Below are positions 1 through 5,084 of a stretch of 5,084 nucleotides of DNA, piece by piece. The notes beneath the pieces are model-generated. The model saw only the letters and a program-made list of their open reading frames with translations, was not told the origin of the DNA and ran no database searches. Every line of letters begins with the position of its first letter. Positions within the stretch are counted from its first letter, which is position 1. This stretch comes from Acidobacteriota bacterium (GTDB lineage: Bacteria; Acidobacteriota; Terriglobia; Acidiferrales; UBA7541), in NCBI GenBank assembly GCA_028876695.1, contig JAGWRH010000304.1, forward strand, positions 1 through 5,084. Reading direction: 5' to 3'. Made by a program: the position numbers and the translations under genes.

Positions 1-510
1 AACGCCGTTCATGTCCGCCGTCGCCGTTCCGTCGCTCAGGAAAAATACTTTGAAATCGCGAACGGCCGCTTCGCGCGCCGTCGTTTCGCAACACACATTC
101 GTCGCTACGCCGCTGATGATCAGCGTATCTATACCCCGGCTGCGCAGGATCAGCTCCAAATCCGTCCCGTAAAACGCGCCGAAGCGCGGCTTGTCGATCA
201 AAATGTCGCGCGGATCGATCTCCAGCCCGCTGTGTAGCGCTGCCGAGCGAGAACCCTTGTGGAGAATTCCACTGGCGGCGGGCGGGCTGAATTGCGCCAT
301 CACGCCGAGATTCGATCCGTCCGGACGCGTCACGATACTCGCGTGAATCACCAGAATTCCCGCGTCGCGGCACTTTTTCGCCAGCCTGTTGATTCGCGGC
401 AGAATCGTAAGTCCGTCCGGCGCCGCAATCGGCGACCCCTCAACGAAGCAGTTCTGCATGTCAACATTGAGCAGCGCAGTCCGCTCGGGCACCACCGCAA
501 AATCCACCAT
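1..510 (-). CDS. Isochorismatase-family cysteine hydrolase (3'-truncated by window edge)
   Basis: The gene starts at the ATG at 510 and runs off the left edge; 170 residues are visible and the family is usually about 180-230 residues long, so only a short C-terminal part is missing. The family hydrolyses amides, ureido compounds or vinyl ethers with a Cys-Asp-Lys triad in a Rossmann-like cytoplasmic domain. All three are visible: Asp17 in LLNVDMQNCF, Lys107 in IDKPRFGAFYGTDLE, and Cys140 in the block GVATNVCCETTAREA, which also contains the usual cis-peptide segment before the nucleophile. There is no signal peptide. A GGGAGGGA ribosome binding site lies directly upstream. The sequence resembles the RutB/N-carbamoyl amidohydrolase side of the family, but the substrate cannot be read from it. 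It follows the E1 genes on the same strand after 203 bases, so it may belong to their pathway or be separately transcribed. Family assignment is very secure; specific function is unknown. Confidence 0.93.
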   Translation of the reverse strand, partial: MVDFAVVPERTALLNVDMQNCFVEGSPIAAPDGLTILPRINRLAKKCRDAGILVIHASIVTRPDGSNLGVMAQFSPPAASGILHKGSRSAALHSGLEIDPRDILIDKPRFGAFYGTDLELILRSRGIDTLIISGVATNVCCETTAREAAVRDFKVFFLSDGTATADMNGV

Positions 511-575
511 GGCTCCCTCCCGCAGAGGAAACGCTCTGCACACTCAAGGCCTGGCCGAATAAATCGCTACTTGCT

Positions 576-605
576 TATCTATCACTTGCAGAGTCGAGTT
601 GTCAC
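576..605 (-). promoter_or_regulatory. Possible promoter of the cysteine hydrolase gene
   Basis: On the minus strand GTGACA (605-600) matches the -35 consensus at five of six bases, and TAGATA (581-576) is a weak -10 with an 18-base spacer. Transcription would begin near 569, leaving a leader of about 60 bases before the ATG at 510. The -35 box overlaps the palindrome at 598-618. The match is only fair, and read-through from the E1 genes is an alternative. Confidence 0.25.
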
Positions 606-618
606 TCCCGAGTGCAAC
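598..618. repeat. Short interrupted palindrome between E1 beta and hydrolase genes
   Basis: The sequence GTTG-T-CACTC-CC-GAGTG-CAAC is an inverted repeat of nine base pairs with one unpaired base and a two-base centre. The tight centre favours a protein-binding DNA palindrome over an RNA hairpin, and no T-run follows on either strand, so it is not an intrinsic terminator. It overlaps a candidate -35 box for the hydrolase gene, which would suit an operator. It could also be chance. Confidence 0.3.
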
Positions 619-713
619 CGGGGCCCCCTGGCGCGCGATCTTCCTCGCGCTGCGGCGGAGAAGCGAGGGGCCTGCTGATTACGAGGTTCGGCGAACGCAA
701 TGGAAACCGCCAT

Positions 714-1694
714 CTAAACCACCGCCGCCTGCCTCGCCATCACCGACTTCACCGCCTGCACAATCTTATCTTCGCTCGGCAGGACGAACTTCTCCATCGG
801 CTCGCTGTACGGCACTGACGCGTCCAGCGCCGTCACCATTTTCACCGGCGCCTTCAAATATTCGAATCCGCGCTCGGCCACTTCTCCGGCTATCACCGCC
901 GCGGCTGACGCGTGCCTCGGCGCCTGATCGACCAGCACCAGCCGCCCCGTCTTCTTCACCGACTCCACAATCGTGTCCACGTCCAGCGGCGCGAGCGTCC
1001 GCGGATCGACCACCTCCGCGCTGATTCCTTCCTTCGCCAGTTGCTCCGCCGCGGCCAGCGACTTCTTCACCATCCACGCCGTGGCCACAATGGTTACGTC
1101 CGTCCCCTGGCGCTTCACGTCCGCTACGCCAAACGGCACGATGTGCTCGCCTTCCGGCACCGGTCCCTTGTCGATCGTCAGCATATAGTGGTGCAGATAA
1201 ACCACCGGATTGTCATCGCGAATCGCCGCGCGCATCAGCCCCATCGCATCCGCGGAAGTCGAAGGCACCGCCACCTTCAGGCCCGGAATGCCCATCATCG
1301 CGTGATAGATGCAGTTGGAATGCTGCCCTGCCCACCCCGCAGCGAACCCGAATCCAGCTTTGAACACGCACGGCACTTTCACCTGCCCGCCGGACATGTA
1401 CCGCAGCCGCGGCGCTTCATTGACCACTTCGTCAAACGCCACCAGCATGAATTCCGCCATGTACAGCTCGACGATCGGCCGCAGCCCGTTCATCGCCGCG
1501 CCAATCGCCACGCCCAGCTCCGCCGTTTCCGAAATCGGCGTGATCCGCACGCGATCTTTCCCGAACTTGCGCACGAATGGATCGCGGTCCGTCATGGCCA
1601 TGTTCTGGCCATAGAACACTACGCTCGGGTCCCGCTGCATCTCTTCCGTGATCGCCACGGCAATCGCTTCCGCGAACATCATTTCGCGCGCCAT
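714..1694 (-). CDS. 2-oxo acid dehydrogenase E1 component, beta subunit (pyruvate/acetoin type)
   Basis: This 326-residue protein is the normal length for the beta subunit of a heterotetrameric thiamine-diphosphate (ThDP) E1 enzyme, which decarboxylates a 2-oxo acid (or cleaves acetoin) and reductively acylates a lipoyl group. The N-terminal pyrimidine-binding domain (about residues 1-180) contains TPISE with Glu56, the equivalent of the Glu that activates the ThDP aminopyrimidine (Glu59 in human numbering), then GAAMNGLRPIVE, YMSGG near 99-103, AGQHS with His125, and IPGLKVAVPST. The C-terminal transketolase-like domain (about 195-320) has VVDPRTLAPLD and ends with the typical ALDASVPYSEPME segment. 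A GAGGGAG ribosome binding site lies six bases before the ATG. The E1 alpha gene ends only 46 bases upstream, so the two are one operon. An oddity is GQN at residues 29-31, where most relatives have GE(D/E)V. Whether the substrate is pyruvate, acetoin, a branched-chain acid or something else is not resolved. Confidence 0.95.
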   Translation of the reverse strand: MAREMMFAEAIAVAITEEMQRDPSVVFYGQNMAMTDRDPFVRKFGKDRVRITPISETAELGVAIGAAMNGLRPIVELYMAEFMLVAFDEVVNEAPRLRYMSGGQVKVPCVFKAGFGFAAGWAGQHSNCIYHAMMGIPGLKVAVPSTSADAMGLMRAAIRDDNPVVYLHHYMLTIDKGPVPEGEHIVPFGVADVKRQGTDVTIVATAWMVKKSLAAAEQLAKEGISAEVVDPRTLAPLDVDTIVESVKKTGRLVLVDQAPRHASAAAVIAGEVAERGFEYLKAPVKMVTALDASVPYSEPMEKFVLPSEDKIVQAVKSVMARQAAVV

Positions 1695-1740
1695 ACTGGC
1701 CTCCCTCTGCCGGTCCGTCGCAAATTCGTTTCAGGTCGTC

Positions 1741-2772
1741 TCACGCGTACACGTTATTCAGTGCATCCTCAGGCGCCGGCATCGGGCTCTCCAGCGCAAA
1801 CTTCACCACTTCGTCCATCTCCGTGCGAACGAAGTCTTCGATCTTCTTCGCCTCCGCTTCGTTCAACACCCCTGTGCTGATCAGGTGCGCCCGAAACTTC
1901 TTGATCGGATCGTTATCCTTCGCCGCCTGAAACTCCGCCTTGTTGCCATAGACCTCGATCGCCTCGTGCTCCTGGAACTGCGTCGGCACCGGCGGGACGG
2001 TAATCGCGTTCCCGTGCGGGCTGAAGCGGTAGAACTTCGATTCGACCAGCGTCGGCCCGTTTCCGGCGCGCGCTCGCTCCGCCGCCTCGCTCACCACGTC
2101 ATAAACTTTCAGCGGATCGGTGCCGTCCACGGTGACGCCCGGAATGCTGAACGCCTTCGCCTTCTGCGACAGCGGATCGCCGGCGATCGCGTTCGCGTCT
2201 TCCAGCTTGATGTGCGTATAGGCCTGGTATTCGTTGTTCTCCAGCACGAACACCACCGGCAGCTTCCACACCGCCGCCATATTCAGCGTCTCGTAGAAAG
2301 CGCCCTGCTTCGAGGAACCGTCGCCGAAAAATGAATAAACAACTTGCCCGGTCTTTTTCACCTGCGCCGCGTACGCCGCCCCCGCTGCGTGCGCGATGCC
2401 TTGCCCGATAATTCCCGAAGCGGTGGGGAGGTGGTGCGCCGGATCGGCCAGATGCATCGACCCTCCAAAGCCCTTGCAGACGCCCGTCTTGCGCTGATAA
2501 ATCTCCGCCATCACCGCCTTCGCGGACGTGCCGAGCACCAGCGGGTATCCGTGGCAGCGATAGCTCGGCATCACCAGGTCGTTCTCGTGCCTCGTGGCCA
2601 GCGATCCCACAATGCTCGCCTCCGCGCCATCGCCCAAATGCGCGTGCCCGCGAATCACGCCCGGATGTTCCACGAACGTCCGCTTAACGCGTTCTTCAAA
2701 ATCGCGGATGCGGCACATCTGCGTGTACATCCATTTCAATTTTTCGTTGCTCAGCGCACTGCTCGCTCCCAT
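1741..2772 (-). CDS. 2-oxo acid dehydrogenase E1 component, alpha subunit (ThDP-dependent, PdhA/AcoA-like)
   Basis: With the start at 2772 the protein has 343 residues, the usual size for this subunit. It binds the diphosphate of ThDP and Mg2+ through the motif that begins GDGSSKQGAFYE (Gly150-Asp151-Gly152) and ends ENN (178-180). Other family blocks are RGHAHLGDGAEA, SYRCHGY with His74, CKGFGGSMHLAD (about 99-109), GQGIAHAAGAAYA, WKLPVVFV and GVTVDGTDPL. The GGSMH block is typical of PdhA/AcoA. The open frame extends upstream to an ATG at 2871, but that would place the start inside the large inverted repeat; the ATG at 2772 has an AGGGAC ribosome binding site at good spacing and gives a family-like N-terminus. 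Oddities are Cys73 in RCHG (usually an acidic residue), Ala158 in GAFYE where many bacterial enzymes have Asp, and a divergent lipoyl-facing loop around His253 (FSPHG rather than RGHS). It pairs with the E1 beta gene 46 bases downstream. The substrate is not resolved. Confidence 0.95.
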   Translation of the reverse strand: MGASSALSNEKLKWMYTQMCRIRDFEERVKRTFVEHPGVIRGHAHLGDGAEASIVGSLATRHENDLVMPSYRCHGYPLVLGTSAKAVMAEIYQRKTGVCKGFGGSMHLADPAHHLPTASGIIGQGIAHAAGAAYAAQVKKTGQVVYSFFGDGSSKQGAFYETLNMAAVWKLPVVFVLENNEYQAYTHIKLEDANAIAGDPLSQKAKAFSIPGVTVDGTDPLKVYDVVSEAAERARAGNGPTLVESKFYRFSPHGNAITVPPVPTQFQEHEAIEVYGNKAEFQAAKDNDPIKKFRAHLISTGVLNEAEAKKIEDFVRTEMDEVVKFALESPMPAPEDALNNVYA

Positions 2773-2777
2773 ATCGT

Positions 2778-2783
2778 CCCTCC
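2778..2783 (-). promoter_or_regulatory. Ribosome binding site fixing the E1 alpha start at 2772
   Basis: GGAGGG on the minus strand lies five bases before the ATG at 2772. The other in-frame ATG codons, at 2871 and 2829, have no comparable site and fall within or beside the inverted repeat. This is the main reason for choosing the shorter protein. Confidence 0.8.
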
Positions 2784-2831
2784 GCTCATTCCTCGCCAAC
2801 TTCTCGCCTTGCGTTGCACTTTTTCGCATCA

Positions 2832-2885
2832 GGTCAGTTTGAGTTTTCTTGATCGTGACACAAGCGGTCAAAACTCAAACTCACC
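2832..2885. repeat. 16-base inverted repeat between lipoyl-carrier and E1 alpha genes
   Basis: The left arm GGTCAGTTTGAGTTTT (2832-2847) and right arm AAAACTCAAACTCACC (2870-2885) are reverse complements with one mismatch, including 12 consecutive matching bases next to the loop. The 22-base loop contains a further CTTG/CAAG pair (2848-2851 and 2861-2864). In the operon transcript it would form a long hairpin 46 bases after the lipoyl stop codon and about 48 bases before the E1 alpha ribosome binding site. The stem is AT-rich and no U-run follows, so it is not a standard terminator. Plausible roles are an RNA processing or stability element that sets different levels of carrier and E1, a paired operator, or a small mobile-repeat remnant. 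The structure is certain; the role is inferred. Confidence 0.85.
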
Positions 2886-2930
2886 CCGCACGGCGCATTC
2901 CGATGTCGCGTAGCTGCCGGCCAGGATCCC

Positions 2931-3194
2931 CTACGCCGCCGGTACCTTATCTCCCGGCTGGCCTAAATACGCCAGCAAACCGCCCACTTCCACTTCGGTC
3001 GGCTCCGCCACCACGATCTTCAAAAGCACTCCATCCACGGGCGCATCGAGCTCGTAGTTGATCTTTTCCGTCTCCAGTTCGACCAGTCCTTCGCCCTGTT
3101 TCACCGGTTCGCCTTCATGTTTCAGCCAGCGCACCAGATTCACTTTAGTCGTGTTCATTCCGCCGGTTTTCGGTACTAAGAGGTTCGTAACGAT
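2931..3194 (-). CDS. Free-standing lipoyl-domain carrier protein
   Basis: This small protein is a single lipoyl domain like the N-terminal domain of E2 acyltransferases, where a lipoylated Lys swings acyl groups between enzyme sites. The key turn is VELETEKINYELDAPVDG; its Lys is residue 44 from the start at 3194 (residue 32 from the ATG at 3158). The ETEK context indicates lipoate, since biotin domains have AMKM. Flanking strands VRWLKHEGEPVKQGE and LLAYLGQPGDKV match the fold. The protein ends soon after, with no subunit-binding or acyltransferase domain. The first ATG, at 3158, lies inside the domain: 12 upstream codons encode VTNLLVPKTGG, the expected first strand. The frame is open back to a TAG near 3250 but has no ATG, GTG or TTG. 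The best start is an ATC at 3192-3194, six bases after GAGGAAGGAA. This gives 87 residues; a start at 3158 gives 75. It leads the E1 operon and presumably serves it. Confidence 0.88.
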   Translation of the reverse strand: MVTNLLVPKTGGMNTTKVNLVRWLKHEGEPVKQGEGLVELETEKINYELDAPVDGVLLKIVVAEPTEVEVGGLLAYLGQPGDKVPAA

Positions 3195-3200
3195 GGCAGG

Positions 3201-3210
3201 TTCCTTCCTC
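3201..3210 (-). promoter_or_regulatory. Ribosome binding site pointing to a non-standard ATC start
   Basis: The minus strand reads GAGGAAGGAACCTGCCATC, a purine-rich site followed six bases later by ATC in the lipoyl reading frame. No comparable site stands at normal distance before the in-frame ATG at 3158, where the only purine-rich bases abut the codon. Confidence 0.6.
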
Positions 3211-3221
3211 GCCTGTAAGTT

Positions 3222-3227
3222 ATTGTA
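3222..3227 (-). promoter_or_regulatory. Possible -10 box close to the lipoyl gene
   Basis: TACAAT on the minus strand matches the TATAAT consensus at five of six bases and would start transcription near 3215, just before the ribosome binding site. No good -35 box stands 16-18 bases upstream, so this is an alternative to the candidate at 3352-3380. Confidence 0.22.
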
Positions 3228-3229
3228 GC

Positions 3230-3246
3230 GCCGCCGTGCTGGCGGC
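3230..3246. repeat. GC-rich hairpin upstream of the lipoyl gene
   Basis: GCCGCC and GGCGGC form six GC pairs around a five-base loop. If transcription begins at the farther upstream promoter, the hairpin sits in the leader about 20 bases before the ribosome binding site. No T-run follows on either strand, so it is a poor terminator. Such short GC stems arise easily in GC-rich DNA. Confidence 0.3.
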
Positions 3247-3351
3247 TATGTTGGCTGATTCTGTCCGCCAATTCACCAGGACGCAGATCATTTTGCCCGA
3301 TCGCACGGAAGAATTGCGACCCAGCCGCCGCCTCGTCTGCAATGTCGAACT

Positions 3352-3380
3352 TTCTTAGCTTAATAAACGGCGCCTGTCAA
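3352..3380 (-). promoter_or_regulatory. Candidate promoter for the lipoyl-E1 operon
   Basis: A perfect TTGACA (3380-3375) is followed after 17 bases by TAAGAA (3357-3352), a weak -10 with three of six consensus bases, in a locally AT-rich stretch. Transcription would begin near 3345 and give a leader of about 150 bases that includes the hairpin at 3230-3246. Confidence 0.33.
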
Positions 3381-3479
3381 CGCCGGCCGTGCACTCGCCC
3401 GCGTTCGCGCTGGATTGATGCGTCGGCCGATAGCTCTGGCATTCGGTAGAAAATGCGCCTTCGCGCCCGCAAATTTGAG

Positions 3480-3485
3480 TACAAT
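3480..3485 (+). promoter_or_regulatory. Candidate -10 box for the propeller gene
   Basis: TACAAT matches the -10 consensus at five of six bases, in a short AT-rich patch. Transcription would begin near 3492, about 50 bases before the start codon. There is no recognisable -35 box at 17 bases, so an activator or a different sigma factor would be needed if this is real. Confidence 0.28.
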
Positions 3486-3528
3486 CTCGCCTTCCGGTCA
3501 CGCGGGTGGGCGCGCACGTTTGTGTTCT

Positions 3529-3533
3529 GGAGG
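3529..3533 (+). promoter_or_regulatory. Ribosome binding site choosing the ATG at 3541
   Basis: GGAGG lies seven bases before the ATG at 3541 but only one base before an in-frame ATG at 3535. Normal spacing therefore favours 3541; the choice changes the protein by two residues. Confidence 0.7.
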
Positions 3534-3540
3534 CATGCCG

Positions 3541-5084
3541 ATGCTATCTCGTCCGACGGCCTTACCTTGGGCGTTCCTGGCAATTACTTCTGCACTCGGA
3601 CTGATCATGCTCGGCCGGCCCGCTATTGTCCGTGCCCAGCAGCACCCGCGCACCGGCCCTCCCATCGACCAGCCTCCCGCGCTCCACGTGCCTCCAGTCA
3701 ATGCCATGGCCGTCGCGCCGGATCAGCTTACCAATCGCTGCCCGGATACGATCGCTCCCGCTCCCGCAAACGCGCCCTCCTGGACTGGCTGGAGCCCCTC
3801 TCCCGACAACTGGCGCTTTCAGCCTGAAAAAGACGCCGGCATTCCCGCATCGCGCGTCGCCAATCTGAAGCTCAAGTGGGCGTTCGGTATTCCCAACGTG
3901 AATATCGTCCGCTCGCAACCCGCGATCTACCGCGGGCGCGTTTATGTCGGCGCAAACGACGGCACGGTCTATTCGCTCGACGCGAAAACCGGTTGCACCT
4001 TCTGGGCTACAAAAGCCTCCAAAGCAGTGCGTTCAGGCCTCGCCGTAGGCAAAGCAGGCGAAGCTGAAGCCATATTCTTTGGCGATTCAGGCGGCGATCT
4101 ATACGCCTTGGACGCCGAATCTGGCAAGTTCCTCTGGTCGGCCCACCCCGAGGATCACCCTTCGGCCACCATCACCGGCACGCCCACGTACTCTAACGGC
4201 CGCCTCTATGTCCCTATGTCCTCCGGCGAAGAGCAGGCACGCCGCCGTCCCGGCTACGAATGCTGCACCTTCCGCGGCAGCGTAACCGCTCTTGATGCTG
4301 CCACCGGCAAAATAATTTGGAAAACGTACATGGCTCCTGCAACTCCTTCGCCTCAAGGCAAGGCTCCGAACGGAACCGCGATCCTGGGTCCGTCCGGCAT
4401 GGCCATCTGGTCCTCGCCGACTCTCGACCTCACCAAGCACCGCCTATATGTCGGTACGGGAGATAATTACGCCCCGCCACCGACTCCCACCGCGGATGCC
4501 GTTGTCGCGCTCGATTTGAATTCCGGCAAAATCCTTTGGCAAACGCAATTCACCAAACCCAAAATGGACGAAATCGTTTGCGGAGCGCCCGTTCGCCCGG
4601 GATGCCAGCCTCCAGACGTGCCCGAATTCGACCTCGGTGCCTCGCCGATTCTGGTGAAGCTCCGCAACGGCAAGCGTGTCCTGATCCTTGGCCAAAAAAC
4701 TGGGATGGTCTATGCCGTTGATCCGGATCGCGATGGCAAGCTGCTCTGGTTTCAACGCGCTGGCGAAGGCGGCCTGCTCGGCGGCGTACAGTGGGGCATG
4801 GCCACCAACGGCCAACGCGTCTTCGTCGCCGTCTCCGATCTCGCGTTTCAAGGTCGCGGCCTCGATCCCACCAAAGGCGGCGGCATATCCGCCTACCAGT
4901 TAAGTGACGGTAAGCTGCTCTGGCACACTCCGCCGCCCGGTTGCGGCGATCGCCGTCCGTGCAGTCCCGCGCAATCCCAAGCCGTAAGCGCCATTCCCGG
5001 CGCGGTCTTTTCCGGCTCAATCGACGGCCATCTCCGCGCCTATGCCGGCTCCGATGGAAAGATAATCTGGGACTTCGATACCGC
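3541..5084 (+). CDS. Secreted PQQ-binding-like beta-propeller protein, PVA dehydrogenase-like quinoprotein family (3'-truncated)
   Basis: The frame is open from the ATG at 3541 to the right edge, giving 514 residues with the C-terminus missing. Residues 1-32 form a signal peptide (Arg4, hydrophobic stretch about 8-30, likely cut at VRA|QQ), so the protein acts in the periplasm or outside. From about residue 81 (WTGWSPSPDNWRFQP) it has propeller blades with the repeat pattern VYVG..DGTVYSLDAKTG...W, recurring near 134-155, 181-199, 241-260, 301-333, 381-403, 447-461 and 493-510. ECCTFRGSV (240-248), GPSGMAIWSSPTLD (283-296), VGTGDNYAPP, GLLGGVQWG and AIPGAVFSGSIDGHLRAY match the PVA dehydrogenase-like branch. 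Adjacent Cys241-Cys242 resemble the vicinal disulfide of quinoprotein alcohol dehydrogenases, and the pairs Cys347/355 and Cys468/474 suggest more disulfides. No CxxCH heme motif occurs in the visible part. Oxidation of an alcohol with PQQ is plausible from the family, but the substrate and actual PQQ binding are not shown. Confidence 0.9.
   Translation, partial: MLSRPTALPWAFLAITSALGLIMLGRPAIVRAQQHPRTGPPIDQPPALHVPPVNAMAVAPDQLTNRCPDTIAPAPANAPSWTGWSPSPDNWRFQPEKDAGIPASRVANLKLKWAFGIPNVNIVRSQPAIYRGRVYVGANDGTVYSLDAKTGCTFWATKASKAVRSGLAVGKAGEAEAIFFGDSGGDLYALDAESGKFLWSAHPEDHPSATITGTPTYSNGRLYVPMSSGEEQARRRPGYECCTFRGSVTALDAATGKIIWKTYMAPATPSPQGKAPNGTAILGPSGMAIWSSPTLDLTKHRLYVGTGDNYAPPPTPTADAVVALDLNSGKILWQTQFTKPKMDEIVCGAPVRPGCQPPDVPEFDLGASPILVKLRNGKRVLILGQKTGMVYAVDPDRDGKLLWFQRAGEGGLLGGVQWGMATNGQRVFVAVSDLAFQGRGLDPTKGGGISAYQLSDGKLLWHTPPPGCGDRRPCSPAQSQAVSAIPGAVFSGSIDGHLRAYAGSDGKIIWDFDT

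Larger units (their letters stand above)
3195..3540. other. Divergent intergenic region
   Basis: These 346 bases separate the leftward lipoyl-E1 cluster from the rightward propeller gene. I find no convincing gene here; the short open frames on both strands lack family signatures. The region should contain both promoters, and three weak candidates plus a GC-rich hairpin are listed separately. I see no tRNA, direct repeat array or riboswitch-like fold. Confidence 0.7.

Noticed and set aside
643..668. CCTCGC/GCGAGG hairpin as a terminator after E1 beta
   Set aside because: It has only six pairs around a 14-base loop and no T-run; it is common by chance in GC-rich DNA.
912..1880. Long plus-strand open frame (322 codons) opposite E1 beta
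   Set aside because: It lies antisense to E1 beta, is dominated by Arg, His and Pro, and has no domain pattern. It is a by-product of GC-rich codon use in the real gene.
2773..2871. Extended N-terminus of E1 alpha from the ATG at 2871
   Set aside because: The extra 33 residues do not resemble the family, the coding would run through the inverted repeat, and the start at 2772 has a much better ribosome binding site.
2832..2885. Inverted repeat as an intrinsic terminator
   Set aside because: The stem is AT-rich and no T-run follows on either strand.
1648..2913. Plus-strand open frames opposite E1 alpha
   Set aside because: They are Arg/His/Leu-rich antisense shadows of a gene with clear family motifs and lack ribosome binding sites.
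3453..3918. Open frames in other frames or on the minus strand over the start of the propeller gene
   Set aside because: The frame beginning at 3541 has a ribosome binding site, signal peptide and continuous propeller homology; the competing frames have none of these.
4260..4960. Possible heme c site at the Cys-rich segments of the propeller protein
   Set aside because: The Cys pairs (CC, C-x7-C, C-x5-C) do not form CxxCH; they fit disulfides better.
4099..5020. Minus-strand open frames opposite the propeller gene
   Set aside because: They are antisense shadows, Arg/Gly-rich, with no family signature.

Overview
The window is GC-rich bacterial DNA with compact genes and strong GGAGG-type ribosome binding sites. 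It holds a leftward (minus-strand) metabolic cluster and one rightward gene for a secreted quinoprotein-like beta-propeller. The combination of a two-subunit thiamine-diphosphate E1 dehydrogenase, high-GC codon use and a PVA-dehydrogenase-like propeller protein fits a soil Acidobacteriota-type genome. That assignment is an impression from gene content, not proven by the sequence.

The minus strand reads, in transcription order: a very small free-standing lipoyl-domain protein (3194 to 2931); the E1 alpha subunit of a 2-oxo acid dehydrogenase (2772 to 1741); the E1 beta subunit (1694 to 714); and, after a 203-base gap, an isochorismatase-family cysteine hydrolase (510 leftward, cut by the window edge). 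The E1 alpha and beta genes are 46 bases apart and surely co-transcribed. The 158-base gap between the lipoyl gene and E1 alpha carries a striking 16-base inverted repeat. The gap before the hydrolase holds a small palindrome that overlaps a possible promoter, so the hydrolase may be read separately.

The plus strand carries one gene (3541 to beyond the right edge). It encodes an exported protein with a signal peptide, repeated propeller blades ending in the usual Trp, and the Cys-rich signatures of the PVA dehydrogenase-like quinoprotein family. It diverges from the lipoyl gene across about 346 bases that hold the likely promoters of both units.

Together the minus-strand genes suggest an oxidative decarboxylation unit: E1 alpha/beta decarboxylates a 2-oxo acid or related substrate and passes the acyl group to the lipoyl lysine of the small carrier. 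No acyltransferase (E2 catalytic domain) or dihydrolipoamide dehydrogenase (E3) is present in the window; they must lie elsewhere, or the system works without a normal E2. The most interesting points are the carrier reduced to a single lipoyl domain, its apparent ATC start codon, the inverted repeat between carrier and E1, and departures from the usual E1 active-site sequence.
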